64,000 bases of DNA. Origin: Fibrobacterota bacterium (GTDB lineage: Bacteria; Fibrobacterota; Fibrobacteria; UBA5070). The stretch covers positions 744,001 through 808,000 of the forward strand of contig JADKBN010000029.1 of assembly GCA_016715065.1 (NCBI GenBank). Reading direction: 5' to 3'. Below the pieces are notes generated by a model. The model had not been told where the DNA came from and made no database searches. It saw only the letters and a list, made by a program, of their open reading frames with translations. This document shows, piece by piece, positions 19,749-28,576 of this stretch. Within the stretch, counting starts at the first letter, position 1. Every line of letters begins with the position of its first letter. The position numbers and the translations under genes are program-made.

Positions 19749-21434
19749 ATGGCATGGACGCCACTGGTGCTTGGATTGCTGGGCTGCCTGCAAGGTTGGG
19801 CCACGCCGAAGGTGACGGGTCGCTATGATCGGGCCTGGGTCGCGCAATCGCGCGATACGATCAGAGCCATTGGCGTGGCGGGATCTCATTGCCTGGTTCG
19901 GCTGGCAGGGACTTGGGACGGAGCCCAATACCAGGTCGTCGTGACCGGCTTGAACGGTCAGGGGGGAGTCCGCGGGACGCTTCGTGCTGCCTTGGACGAT
20001 ACCCTGGAGTTGTTCGTCGGCGATTGGAGACCGGTTTGCGCGGGGGCCCCGAAATTCCAACGCTGGGGCTTCCGCGAGTGGATCACCCCTCGACAATTCG
20101 CAACCCTGTCCGATTCGTCCTGGGCAGGTCGACCAGAGGACGGCTTGCTCGTGCTTGCCTCCTCGTATGATCCAGCCGCGGGGGACAAGATCTACAGGGT
20201 GGATCGTGCGATCTTCGATAGTCAAGTGGTTCCCATGCGCAGGTTTCCGGATTCGACGTTTCCCGCATCGCCCACGTTGAAGCCCAGAACGGAGCGTATG
20301 TACCGAATTCCGGACTCTTCGAGTCATCGCGGCTGGAACAAATCGGAATCCGTCCCATTGGCGGATAGCACGGGCAAAGGTTGGGCTTTGCTTCAACACA
20401 GGCAGTGGAGATCGGATCGACAGGATTCCCTTCCCCTTGTGGTGGTGTCGCCGCAGGGAAACTCGCAGATGATCTATCGCGGTCGCGTTGGTTATGCCGA
20501 GCCGAAGGGTTGGCTTCCGCTGGAAATCCAGCAAAACGGGAATTTCTGCGATGCCGTCCAACGTGCCCTGCAAGCGTGGCTGGACCGGATCCAGCGGAAA
20601 GCGGATTCCGGGTTGGCGATCCTCCACCCGCGCTTTGTCCGCGAGCGCTTGGTGTTCGGAGCCGTCCATCCGCAGCCAGCGCTGGATGTGGACGGAATCC
20701 ATGTTTGCGCACATGATCTGGCGTTCCCTTGGCGGACGGAGACAGATTCCGGCATAGAGAACGCGCGGTTTGCGACGGTGGTGACCAGCGATGGGAGCTC
20801 CCGTTGGAGGGCATGGTTGCCCGAGGGGGAATTCTGGCCCAGACTCGATTCCTCCATCCATCAGCAGGCAAGAGGAGTGCCCGATTTGCACGAGTTGAAT
20901 TTCCAGGTCAGTGCCTGGAGGCTGGGAGGTCTTCCCAAGAGCTACTTCTCGAATCCCAAGGGTTGGAATCTTTCCGAGGAAAAAGGAGTGACCAAAATCT
21001 GTTGGAACCCGACGCTCAAGGGTAGGGAGCCGTGTATCGAGATGGAGCCAGGGGGGGCTGTGCGAGGGCCGGACTGGATGGCGCGACTTCCTGGCTGGAC
21101 CGATTGCTATGGGGTGCGATGCGAAAAGCCGGACACTGTCCGCATCGGGTGGTACATGGGCCAGCTTCTGAGAGGACTGGTTGCCGAAATGGACACCGAG
21201 ATTCCTCGAAAAGACGTTCTTTCGTCTTTGTCCAAATCCCGAGCGAAGGAATTGTTCGGAAAGGATTTGTCCCTTGTGTTTTTCCGGACGTACAAGAATC
21301 CAGCAGGGCAGCTGATGGGAGAAATCTGTCTGGAGGCGGGCAAGAACAAGGGTTGCCTTCGGTCTGGCCCCAACGGCCTCGGATGGAACGCCGATGGATT
21401 GTTCGCGAAACTACGGAGGGAAGACTTGCAGTGA
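19749..21434 (+). CDS. Exported protein of unknown function
   Basis: 561 residues. The start at 19749 is preceded by AAGGA at a good distance; an in-frame ATG lies 21 bases upstream. A signal peptide (MAWTPLVLGLLGCLQGWA) is visible, then a long globular chain without recognised domain. It is rich in Trp, Arg and Cys (CVRLAGTWDG-like beta sequence at the start; CWNP, CIEME, CYGVRCEKPD near the end suggest disulfides). It converges with another unrecognised exported protein at 21489; a hairpin (AGGAGGC/GCCTCCT, 21447-21466) lies between them. I found no similarity between the two by eye. Confidence 0.6.
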   Translation: MAWTPLVLGLLGCLQGWATPKVTGRYDRAWVAQSRDTIRAIGVAGSHCLVRLAGTWDGAQYQVVVTGLNGQGGVRGTLRAALDDTLELFVGDWRPVCAGAPKFQRWGFREWITPRQFATLSDSSWAGRPEDGLLVLASSYDPAAGDKIYRVDRAIFDSQVVPMRRFPDSTFPASPTLKPRTERMYRIPDSSSHRGWNKSESVPLADSTGKGWALLQHRQWRSDRQDSLPLVVVSPQGNSQMIYRGRVGYAEPKGWLPLEIQQNGNFCDAVQRALQAWLDRIQRKADSGLAILHPRFVRERLVFGAVHPQPALDVDGIHVCAHDLAFPWRTETDSGIENARFATVVTSDGSSRWRAWLPEGEFWPRLDSSIHQQARGVPDLHELNFQVSAWRLGGLPKSYFSNPKGWNLSEEKGVTKICWNPTLKGREPCIEMEPGGAVRGPDWMARLPGWTDCYGVRCEKPDTVRIGWYMGQLLRGLVAEMDTEIPRKDVLSSLSKSRAKELFGKDLSLVFFRTYKNPAGQLMGEICLEAGKNKGCLRSGPNGLGWNADGLFAKLRREDLQ

Positions 21435-21488
21435 GGATGCAGTTCGAGGAGGCTTGCGGGCCTCCTGGACAGCGCCATCGAAGTCGGG

Positions 21489-23915
21489 TCAATTCAGATA
21501 AGGCCAGAACCAGCGTTCGGCAGGGTCGTATCTTCGCAGCCACCTGAGGTTCGAACTGGTCGACTCGATGAGTGCCACCAGTGGATGGGCGGGCCCCAGC
21601 GACAGCAATTCCACCACTCGACAATTCACGTGCCCGTCGCAGGGGTGGCCGATCTCCTGATGGTCGGCAGGCGCGGATTGGGGTCCGGAACCCCCGACGA
21701 CCAATGCCTGGGCTTCCTCGAAATCGCCAGGTCTTCCCCATTGCTTCCCGAAGGGTCTGTACGCCCAAGCCAGATGAAATTCTTCCAGGTTGCGGCGGTA
21801 GGACAACTGGTGCTCGTATCGTGTGCGCGAGGCGAAGAAGAATTGGTCCTGGCCCACTCGGACCGATCGAGTTTCGACATTGGCGGGTCGCTCCCTCCAG
21901 CGGCCGGGAATCGGCTCCTTGGTGGCTGCCCACTTCGCCTCGGGGTCCTCGTGGTAAGGGGCTTCCTCCGCTTCGATGTCGTCCTGGGAAAGATCATTCG
22001 CCCGCTCGCGGGCCGATTCCTCGGAAGCCATCCGCAACTTCCCGGGAAGCCATTTTTTGGCGATTCGCAGGAATGCAGTGTCGGTGGAGGCCGGAAGCCT
22101 GGAAACGGACTGTTCGTTCGCCATCAGAAGGAACCACTTGGGCGTCGTGTCGGATCCTTGGACGGAGATCCTTCCGTGCAGCTCGGGCCCTGTTCCGTTG
22201 GCGGGAGGTTTCCAAGGAAGGCGATTGAGATCCGGAATCCAACTTTCCCTGGAAACCCAGTGTCCGACAAAACCTGTCAAAACGGCTTCGGTGGGTCCGT
22301 TGGGCGCCAGGCCTCGGAACCGGGTGCCGAGGAGGGATTTCCAGGGAAGAGGGACCTCGGAGGAATCCAGCGGCCACTCCACGGTGTAGCCGTTCCGGAC
22401 AGGAGTGCGAGTGGCAATCAGCGATGGGATCGAGTCGAGGGCGAGGATGGGCTGGCTTAGCAGACGCGGCTGGAAGAACCTGGCCACCGGGTCGGAAACC
22501 GGGCATCGGGCGGCCAGGAGCAAATGCGGGTCGTGGGGGAGGGAAATGGCTTGCCAGGGTGCTGTGCCGACACGTGAAAGCACTTCCAGGGCGGTGTCGA
22601 TCCTCTTTTGGATCCGGATCTGTCGGAGAGTGTCAGGGCCCCGCACGACCACTCCCTGCATCGAAGAAAAACCAGCCGGGTCGCGGATGCATTCTTCCAG
22701 AAACCGCGTGTCGTTCGCGCTCCACTCGGACCTGCGGGCCCAGAATCCCGCAGAGCACATGTAGACACTGTCGAGGCGAACCGATGTCGGCCGCCAGACC
22801 AGGGTTTTTGACGGATAGGATTCGAGCGGAGGCCTGGTGGACATCCGGAGGCAGCCTCCAGTGCCGGCCAAGGCCGCATGTTGGGCTGCCCAAGCAGAAT
22901 CCCTGGGTGCGACCACGTTTGAGAATTCCTGGCCTCCCAAGGTGATCGTGTCCATCCTGGATTGGATCAACAGGTCTTCCTTGGGCCTGTCCCGCCGCTT
23001 GAAACGCGAAACCCCACCGCTGGCCAGGAGCGCTTTATGGAAGCGCCAAGCCCCCCAGGAGCCATAGAGGATCCGGACTTGTTCGAATTGGTCGCTGCCT
23101 GGCTTTTTCGAGGCGAATTCCGCTCGCGAGGCGAATTCCTTCTCGAAGGCGGTCAGATGGCCTTGGCGATAGAGCCACCGCAGGGAAACTGAGGAGTAGC
23201 CGAGTTCCCGTTCGCCCACCCTCTTGGGGCTGCGCGCGTCCAGCCGGATCTGGGTGATGCCTTCCGGGCAGGCGCTCTTCCATGCCGCGATCTGGGGCCG
23301 CTCAAACAGTTGCTTGGGCCAGATTCCATCCTGTCGACGCAACAAGGACTCGAGGTCGGCATCGGACAGTTTCCGAACCCTGCAATCCTCGCGTTCCAAC
23401 GGAGGGTAGGCGAGATCGGCCGTCACGGCGGCTAGCTGGGGATCGGACGGGCGCGCGTGCGCTTCCAGCCATCGCGCCGCCTGGATCTGTCCGGACGTTG
23501 GCGAAGGCTGGAATGCCTCGTCCGGATCGTCCGCGCCGGCTTCTTCGAGGGAGATCGTGCGGTTTCCAAGCCGCAGCCACAGACGGCTCGTGTCCTTCTC
23601 GTCCTTGCGATTGCGGAAGCCTCTGACCAGCAGCACGCCGGAAGAATCGGAGAGCCATCTCTCCCAACTGGATTCCGGGCCTTTGGGGCCCGTCGAGATG
23701 GCCGTCACGGTGTCGCTGTTTGGGGGGCAGGTCCAAGCCTGCCAGCTGGCGGGTTTCGCGTGGTCGATCACTCCCGAAGCTGGTGGGGGAGCCAGCATAG
23801 ACAGATTCTGGCATATGGTGTTTTGCGAAGGCGCCTCCAATTCGCGACCGACGAGCGCTTTCGCATCCGGAGGGATCGCGCCGGCCAGGATCCCAACCAA
23901 CGAGGCGACGATCAT
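21489..23915 (-). CDS. Large exported protein of unknown function, coupled to ribD
   Basis: 808 residues from the ATG at 23915, which overlaps the ribD stop (ATGA). The frame is open further upstream through ribD, but that part is antisense-phase noise. The N-terminus MIVASLVGILAGAIPPDAKA looks like a short signal peptide. The rest is soluble, Trp/Arg/Pro-rich and without a domain I can name. Scattered Cys and PLE/DLE patches suggest an extracytoplasmic protein. Translational coupling to a riboflavin gene need not mean a shared function; it may only use the ribD promoter. Confidence 0.65.
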   Translation of the reverse strand: MIVASLVGILAGAIPPDAKALVGRELEAPSQNTICQNLSMLAPPPASGVIDHAKPASWQAWTCPPNSDTVTAISTGPKGPESSWERWLSDSSGVLLVRGFRNRKDEKDTSRLWLRLGNRTISLEEAGADDPDEAFQPSPTSGQIQAARWLEAHARPSDPQLAAVTADLAYPPLEREDCRVRKLSDADLESLLRRQDGIWPKQLFERPQIAAWKSACPEGITQIRLDARSPKRVGERELGYSSVSLRWLYRQGHLTAFEKEFASRAEFASKKPGSDQFEQVRILYGSWGAWRFHKALLASGGVSRFKRRDRPKEDLLIQSRMDTITLGGQEFSNVVAPRDSAWAAQHAALAGTGGCLRMSTRPPLESYPSKTLVWRPTSVRLDSVYMCSAGFWARRSEWSANDTRFLEECIRDPAGFSSMQGVVVRGPDTLRQIRIQKRIDTALEVLSRVGTAPWQAISLPHDPHLLLAARCPVSDPVARFFQPRLLSQPILALDSIPSLIATRTPVRNGYTVEWPLDSSEVPLPWKSLLGTRFRGLAPNGPTEAVLTGFVGHWVSRESWIPDLNRLPWKPPANGTGPELHGRISVQGSDTTPKWFLLMANEQSVSRLPASTDTAFLRIAKKWLPGKLRMASEESARERANDLSQDDIEAEEAPYHEDPEAKWAATKEPIPGRWRERPANVETRSVRVGQDQFFFASRTRYEHQLSYRRNLEEFHLAWAYRPFGKQWGRPGDFEEAQALVVGGSGPQSAPADHQEIGHPCDGHVNCRVVELLSLGPAHPLVALIESTSSNLRWLRRYDPAERWFWPYLN

Positions 23916-24988
23916 GGGAGCATCTCCGGCCGCAGGAACAGGGAGGCGGTGTCCAGCCCCAGGGCAGATTGGCGTTGGGCCGTCTCGGGCAGCCCGGGCA
24001 ATTCGAACGCCACACCTCCCCCCAAGGTGGTCGGCGAGCGAATAAGACAGAATCTGTCCCAAAGTTTGGAATCCAGGAACGCCTTCGCCAGTCGCGGCCC
24101 GGTCTCCACCAGCACGTCGTGGAAGCCTTGCTCGCCCAGCTGGTCCAGCAGGCCCGCGATCGAAGCGTGATCGCCGTCGCCGGGAACCTCCAGCCATTGG
24201 GCGGATGCGGGCAGATCGGCGGGTCGCGGGCCGCAGCCGATGGCCATGCAAGATGGTCCCTGGAAAAGTTTCAGGCTTGCGGACAGGCCGGTGCGGGGCC
24301 ACAGCACCGCCCGCCGAGGGGAACGTCCCGGAGCGTCTCGGACGGTGAGCTGGGGATCGTCGATGCGGGCCGTGGCGCCTCCCACCAGCACCAGGTCGGA
24401 GGCCGCGCGCAGTTCGTGCGTGAAGCGCTTGGCTTCCTGCCCGGTGATGGCCGTGCGAGTGCCGGATTTGGCCGTGGCCATGTGGTCGGCGGAAAGTGCG
24501 GCCTTGAGGGTGACTCTCGGTCGGTGCGTGGTCAGAAAATGTCCAAATCCGGCATAGAAGTCGGGGATTCGGTCCTCCAGCGACAGCTCGACCACCTTGA
24601 TTCCAGCCTTGCGCATGGCATGGATGCCTTTGCCACCTACCAGGGGGTTGGGGTCGCGGGAGCCCACCACCACCGTTTCGACGCCGGACAAGATGATGGC
24701 CGCCGCGCAAGGGGGGCTCTTTTTTCCGGGAAAGGCCACGCAAGGCTCCAGGGTGGCGAACAGATAGCCGCCCCGAGCGCGCGCTCCAGCCTTTTCCAGT
24801 GCCGCGCGTTCGGCGTGGGGCCGGCCGCCGGGGCTGGTGGAAGCCTTGGCCAGCGGTTTCCCGGTGCGATCCAACACGATGCAGCCGACCGCGGGATTGG
24901 GAAGGGTGGTGCCTCGGGCGGCCTGGGCGAGTGCGAAGGTTTCTTCCATCCAGCGAGTGAAGTTCGGATCCATTTCGCATAGGTACAT
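23912..24988 (-). CDS. ribD: RibD, bifunctional riboflavin deaminase/reductase
   Basis: 358 residues. The N-terminal deaminase has the zinc motif PHAERAAL and LEPCVAFPGKKSPPC (the second Cys pair) and the conserved DPNPLVGGKG. The C-terminal reductase has VTLKAALSADHMATA, HELRAASDLVLVGGATARIDDPQLTVR and a GGG near the end. It carries out the deamination and reduction steps that turn the first pyrimidine from GTP into 5-amino-6-ribitylamino-uracil phosphate. The start may be the ATG at 24988 or the one at 24973 (MDPNF); neither has a well-placed Shine-Dalgarno. No other rib gene is in the window. Confidence 0.92.
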   Translation of the reverse strand: MYLCEMDPNFTRWMEETFALAQAARGTTLPNPAVGCIVLDRTGKPLAKASTSPGGRPHAERAALEKAGARARGGYLFATLEPCVAFPGKKSPPCAAAIILSGVETVVVGSRDPNPLVGGKGIHAMRKAGIKVVELSLEDRIPDFYAGFGHFLTTHRPRVTLKAALSADHMATAKSGTRTAITGQEAKRFTHELRAASDLVLVGGATARIDDPQLTVRDAPGRSPRRAVLWPRTGLSASLKLFQGPSCMAIGCGPRPADLPASAQWLEVPGDGDHASIAGLLDQLGEQGFHDVLVETGPRLAKAFLDSKLWDRFCLIRSPTTLGGGVAFELPGLPETAQRQSALGLDTASLFLRPEMLP

Positions 24989-25041
24989 TCCTGGGGTGGA
25001 CGGTCCAGCGGTGGGTCCGGTCCCAGCGAAGGGCGTGTCGT

Positions 25042-25977
25042 TTGGCCAATCAACAGGTTCAGGGTGGCGCTGTGCAGGATGCGGTGGTGGACGCGCATGC
25101 GCACCATCCGCGTGTCCATGCGGCCTCCCGATGGGTCTATCCGGTGCTCTCCCGGCGCTCGGGGGGGATTTCCATCGGAGTGAACCTCAATCCAGACAAG
25201 GTCTGCAACTACGACTGTCCCTATTGCCAGGTGGACCGTCGCGGTCCTGCGCCGTCGTCGGAAGTGGATCCCTCCGGCGTGGAAGCCGAGCTGGCCTCGC
25301 TTTTGGCGAAAGTTCGCGCCACGGGGCTGGCGGAGGTGTTTCCGGGAGTGGAAGCCGATCGACGGAAATTGGTCGACATCGCCCTTTCCGGCGACGGGGA
25401 GCCCACCTCTCGGCGCGAGTTTCCGCAAATTTGCGCGGTGGTGGCCCAAGCTCGGCGAAGCTGGATCCGGGAAGGGGGCGAGCCGTTCGGGCTGGTGGTG
25501 ATCACCAACGCCACGCTGTTGGATCGTGCCCACGTGCGCGAAGGGCTCTCGATCCTGTGCGACCACGGCGCCGGTGAAGTCTGGGGCAAGCTCGATGCCG
25601 GAACCCAGGGATTCCACCAGGTGGTCAACGCCTCGCGGATTTCGTTGGATCGGGTGGTGGAGCAGCTTTCCGATTGCCCACCAGACTTTCCGCTGCGCAT
25701 CCAGACCTTGTTCTTCCGCTACCACGATCTGGTCCCGGACGCCTCGGAAATCGCGTCCTGGATGGGGCGGCTCGAAGGTATTTTGGGCCGTCGGCCGCTG
25801 GCGGGTCTCCAGCTGCACACCGTGGCGCGGGCCACCGCCAAGAGCGGTTGCCATCCGTTGCCGTTGGCCTGGCTGCAGGATGTGGCCGAGCAGGTCCAAA
25901 AACAACTTGGCTTGTCCGTGGATGTCCACGGCGGCATCGAAAGTGGATCCATCGCGGATCCGGAAGGAACAAAATGA
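25042..25977 (+). CDS. Radical SAM protein
   Basis: About 311 residues. The cluster motif is CNYDCPYCQ in the context ISIGVNLNPDKVCNYDCPYCQVDR. ALSGDGEPTSRREF and VVITNATLL follow, which mark a radical SAM subgroup (related to COG0731-type Fe-S oxidoreductases) of unknown reaction. The 5' end is uncertain. TTG at 25042 (after GAAGGG) and GTG at 25072 (after AGGGTGG) are both possible; there is no ATG before the conserved WVYPVLSRRSGG block. It runs divergently from ribD and overlaps the next gene by four bases (ATGA). Confidence 0.82.
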   Translation: MANQQVQGGAVQDAVVDAHAHHPRVHAASRWVYPVLSRRSGGISIGVNLNPDKVCNYDCPYCQVDRRGPAPSSEVDPSGVEAELASLLAKVRATGLAEVFPGVEADRRKLVDIALSGDGEPTSRREFPQICAVVAQARRSWIREGGEPFGLVVITNATLLDRAHVREGLSILCDHGAGEVWGKLDAGTQGFHQVVNASRISLDRVVEQLSDCPPDFPLRIQTLFFRYHDLVPDASEIASWMGRLEGILGRRPLAGLQLHTVARATAKSGCHPLPLAWLQDVAEQVQKQLGLSVDVHGGIESGSIADPEGTK

Positions 25978-26579
25978 CCTCGCGCCAGCCATCCAAAACG
26001 CACCGGATCCGCACCAGCCGCGTGGGAGTGGCCCTGCTCGGCGCCGCCTCGATCACGGTCGCGGATGCACCCAGGGTGCGCCCTGCGACCTGGGCGCAAC
26101 CAGTGGTGGGGACCACCATCGGCAACTGCTACAAGGTGTCGGCGGATCTGTACCGTTCCGAGCAGCCGACAGTTTCCGACATCGCCGACCTCAAGGCCTT
26201 GGGGATCCGCACGATCCTCAATCTGCGCGAATACCACGAAGACGACGCCAAGCTCAAGGAAGCCGGTTTCCAACTCGTCCACGATCCCGTCGCGGCAGGC
26301 TCGCTGGGCGGCGCGGACATGACCCGGATCCTGGGGCGCATCCGCGATGCCCAAAAGCCCGTGTTGGTGCACTGCTGGCATGGGTCGGACCGGACAGGAT
26401 TCACCGTGGCCGGCTACCGGATGGTCTTCCAGGGGTGGAGCGCGGCAGAAGCGGTGGATGAATTCAAGCTCGGAGGCTTCGGGTACCACAAACGGTTCTA
26501 CCCCAAGCTCCCCGCCACCCTCAATGCCATGGACATCCCGGCGATCCGCACCGAACTTGGAATCACGTCGACACCGTGA
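25974..26579 (+). CDS. Dual-specificity/tyrosine phosphatase-family protein
   Basis: 201 residues from the ATG at 25974 (GGAAGGAAC upstream, overlapping the previous stop). The P-loop HCWHGSDRTG (133-142, Cys134, Arg140) is the CxxGxxR(T) signature of cysteine phosphatases. LYRSEQPT (60-66) and LGIRTILNLREYHED (76-90) are typical of the bacterial DSP/PTP group that includes the Siw14-like and Tyr-phosphatase_3-like families. A hydrophobic stretch (17-30) may be a signal or anchor. Possible substrates are phosphoproteins or inositol/lipid phosphates; the context does not tell. Coupled to the radical SAM gene. Confidence 0.82.
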   Translation: MTSRQPSKTHRIRTSRVGVALLGAASITVADAPRVRPATWAQPVVGTTIGNCYKVSADLYRSEQPTVSDIADLKALGIRTILNLREYHEDDAKLKEAGFQLVHDPVAAGSLGGADMTRILGRIRDAQKPVLVHCWHGSDRTGFTVAGYRMVFQGWSAAEAVDEFKLGGFGYHKRFYPKLPATLNAMDIPAIRTELGITSTP

Positions 26580-26610
26580 ACTACGGTGGAGAAACAAAGG
26601 CTTCGAAAAG

Positions 26611-26738
26611 CCGTTCGTCCTGAGGAAGGGCGAAGCCCTGTCTCGAAGGGCGGCGGCTTTCCCAGTTGAAACAACAATCTGTGGTTTTACCCTCCCGCGC
26701 GCCCTTCGAGACGCTTCGCTCCTCAGGACGAGCGGGAG
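26611..26738. repeat. REP-like inverted repeat element
   Basis: Left arm 26611-26656 (TCGTCCTGAGGA...CTCGAAGGGCG) and right arm 26695-26738 (CGCCCTTCGAGACGCTTCG then CTCCTCAGGACGAGCGGG) are near-perfect inverted copies separated by about 38 A/T-richer bases. The same motif occurs at 39694-39872, and shorter related pieces lie at about 3182-3212 and 5507-5533. No coding capacity. Confidence 0.8.
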
Positions 26739-26789
26739 GACGATCGTGCTTCTCGACAGCCACCTTTTTCTCAGCGCAAGGAGAAAACC

Positions 26790-27254
26790 TTAGAAGTTTT
26801 CCTTGTTCTTCCGTTCCAGCGTTTCGCGATCGATGGGGTCGGACAGGATCAGAGCCGTCATGTCGCGAAGGATGTAGAACCCTTCCGGCGGGATCTTGGA
26901 ATCGTCCGTCAGGATGTATACGTCCCCCGGATTGTCCAATTGACCGTTGACGTTGATGTCGTTGAGGTTGACCACCGCGCCGGTCGCCTTTTCGTAGACC
27001 TGCACCTTCGAGGCTTCCACCCACCCTTTGATGTTGTTCTTGGTGACCACCAGGTAGAAGTCACCCTTGGCGTCTTCCTTGTGGAGAAGGTCTCCTTCTT
27101 CCACCAGCTGCAACGGAGCTTCGTCCGATTTATGCTCGGCGGAAAGCCAAAGGGGGATCTTCCCCGCCTTGGAAATGAACAGGGGGCGGTCATCCGCGAA
27201 GGCGGAAGTGAACGCAAAAACCAGTGTCGTGATGACCAAGCGCCGGAGCCACAT
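26790..27254 (-). CDS. Small exported protein, SH3-like fold likely
   Basis: 154 residues from the ATG at 27254, with GGAAGGA nine bases upstream. Signal peptide MWLRRLVITTLVFAFTSAFA. The mature part (GKIPLWLSAEHKSDEAPLQLVEEGDLLHKEDAKG then GWVEASKVQVYEKA) reads like a bacterial SH3 domain: a run of short strands ending in a GWV motif. A C-terminal acidic/Asn-rich region has the NLNDINVNGQ motif. Probably periplasmic. It is divergent from the PPIase gene, with about 150 bases between starts. Confidence 0.7.
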   Translation of the reverse strand: MWLRRLVITTLVFAFTSAFADDRPLFISKAGKIPLWLSAEHKSDEAPLQLVEEGDLLHKEDAKGDFYLVVTKNNIKGWVEASKVQVYEKATGAVVNLNDINVNGQLDNPGDVYILTDDSKIPPEGFYILRDMTALILSDPIDRETLERKNKENF

Positions 27255-27405
27255 TGGGAGAATCCTTCCAGAACCGCAGATGATCCTGGTTGGAATATAC
27301 CTCGATCCCGCTGCCTTAGCTTGCAAGGACTGTCATTGGACCGTGGATCTCGTGCTCCGTATGAGTACTTTACGGTGCCTCCCTCCCAAACGAAAGGGCA
27401 CATCC

Positions 27406-28530
27406 GTGCGCAAACCGCTGTACATCCTCTCCATGCTCCTCCTTCTCGGTGCTTGCCGTACCGGGGCGAAGTCTTCCGCCACCGGCGGCGCCAAATTCAA
27501 GGCTCCCGCAGGGGACTCCACCGCGATCATCGCCGGATTCGATACCCTCGGCGTGACCAAGGGTCAGATCGACAAGTTGCTGCAACCCATGATCGTTGAG
27601 ATCGCCCAGCAAGCCAAAGCCAGCAACGTGAGCTTTGACCAGGCTGCCACTCAGATGCGTCGCCAAGCCGCCGCCCAGGTGCTGATGCAGGCCATCTTCG
27701 AGCGCGAAGTGAAGGCCAACAAGATCGTGGTCGACGAGCGCAAGGTGGATAGCATCTACAAGGCCGTGACCGCCCAGTTCAAGGACTCCGCCCAGCTTCT
27801 GACCGCCTTGGCTCAGGCCGGCGACACTCCCGCTTCCGTTCGGGAGAAGATTGCCAAGCAGCTGTTGCACAACCAGTTGCTGGAAACCGTCCTGGCCGAT
27901 TCCCTCAAGGTTTCGCCCGCCCGCATCGACAGCTTCTACCAGGCCAACATGGACCGCTTCGGTGGAGCTGCCAAGGTGCGCGGACGCCACATCCTCAAGC
28001 TCAGCAAGGGCCCGGAAGATAGCGCGAAGGCACACGGGGCCATTTTGGCCATCGCCAAGAAGCTTTCCTCCGACGACAAGCAGTTCGGCGCCATCGCCAA
28101 GGCGGAGTCGGACGATCCCGGCTCCAAGGCCAACGGCGGCGACCTCGGCTGGTTCAATCCCAAGGAAATGGTTCCGGAATTCGCCCATGCGGTGGAAACC
28201 CTCGAGCCAGGCAAAATCTCCGCTCCGGTCCGCACCCAGTACGGCTGGCACATCATCCAGATCCAGGATCGCAAGGCGGGATCGACTCCTCCGCTGGATT
28301 CTGTCAAGCCCACCATCGAGGCGATGCTCAAGCAGGAAGTGGCCGGACGGGTCGTGCCTGCCTACTATCGCAAGCTTGCCAAGACCTACAAGGTCGAGTT
28401 CTTGGACGCCTCGTACAAGGACGAGATCTTCGAAGAGCCCAAGCCTGCCATGGCGCCTCCCCCGGCCGGCATGCTGCCTGAGCCAGCCCCTGCTCGCGCG
28501 CCTGCACAGCCAGCTCCTGCTGGCAAATAA
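27406..28530 (+). CDS. PPIC-type peptidyl-prolyl isomerase lipoprotein (SurA/PrsA-like)
   Basis: 374 residues from a GTG at 27406 (AAAGG upstream). Lipoprotein signal ending LLLLGAC. A helical chaperone part (about 35-190: SNVSFDQAATQMRRQAAAQVLMQAIFE) is followed by one parvulin domain (about 195-300: GRHILKL, FGAIAKAESDDPGSKANGGDLGWF, GPVRTQYGWHIIQI-type end, here APVRTQYGWHIIQI). The tail is Pro/Ala-rich. It should help fold exported and outer-membrane proteins, which fits the many secreted products encoded nearby. An upstream ATG at 27361 is possible but would lengthen the leader unnaturally. Confidence 0.85.
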   Translation: MRKPLYILSMLLLLGACRTGAKSSATGGAKFKAPAGDSTAIIAGFDTLGVTKGQIDKLLQPMIVEIAQQAKASNVSFDQAATQMRRQAAAQVLMQAIFEREVKANKIVVDERKVDSIYKAVTAQFKDSAQLLTALAQAGDTPASVREKIAKQLLHNQLLETVLADSLKVSPARIDSFYQANMDRFGGAAKVRGRHILKLSKGPEDSAKAHGAILAIAKKLSSDDKQFGAIAKAESDDPGSKANGGDLGWFNPKEMVPEFAHAVETLEPGKISAPVRTQYGWHIIQIQDRKAGSTPPLDSVKPTIEAMLKQEVAGRVVPAYYRKLAKTYKVEFLDASYKDEIFEEPKPAMAPPPAGMLPEPAPARAPAQPAPAGK

Positions 28531-28538
28531 GGTGTCCT

Positions 28539-28570
28539 GGATCTCGCACCTGTAAAACGACGCGAGATCC
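28539..28570. terminator. Bidirectional hairpin between convergent genes
   Basis: GGATCTCGC (28539-28547) and GCGAGATCC (28562-28570) form a perfect nine-pair stem between the PPIase stop and the convergent permease stop. No strong T tract on either side. Confidence 0.55.
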
Positions 28571-28576
28571 TATCCG

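Noticed and set aside
23916..25049. N-terminal extension of the 808-residue protein through ribD
   Set aside because: The extension is in a wrong phase inside ribD; the ATG at 23915 with ATGA overlap is the natural start.
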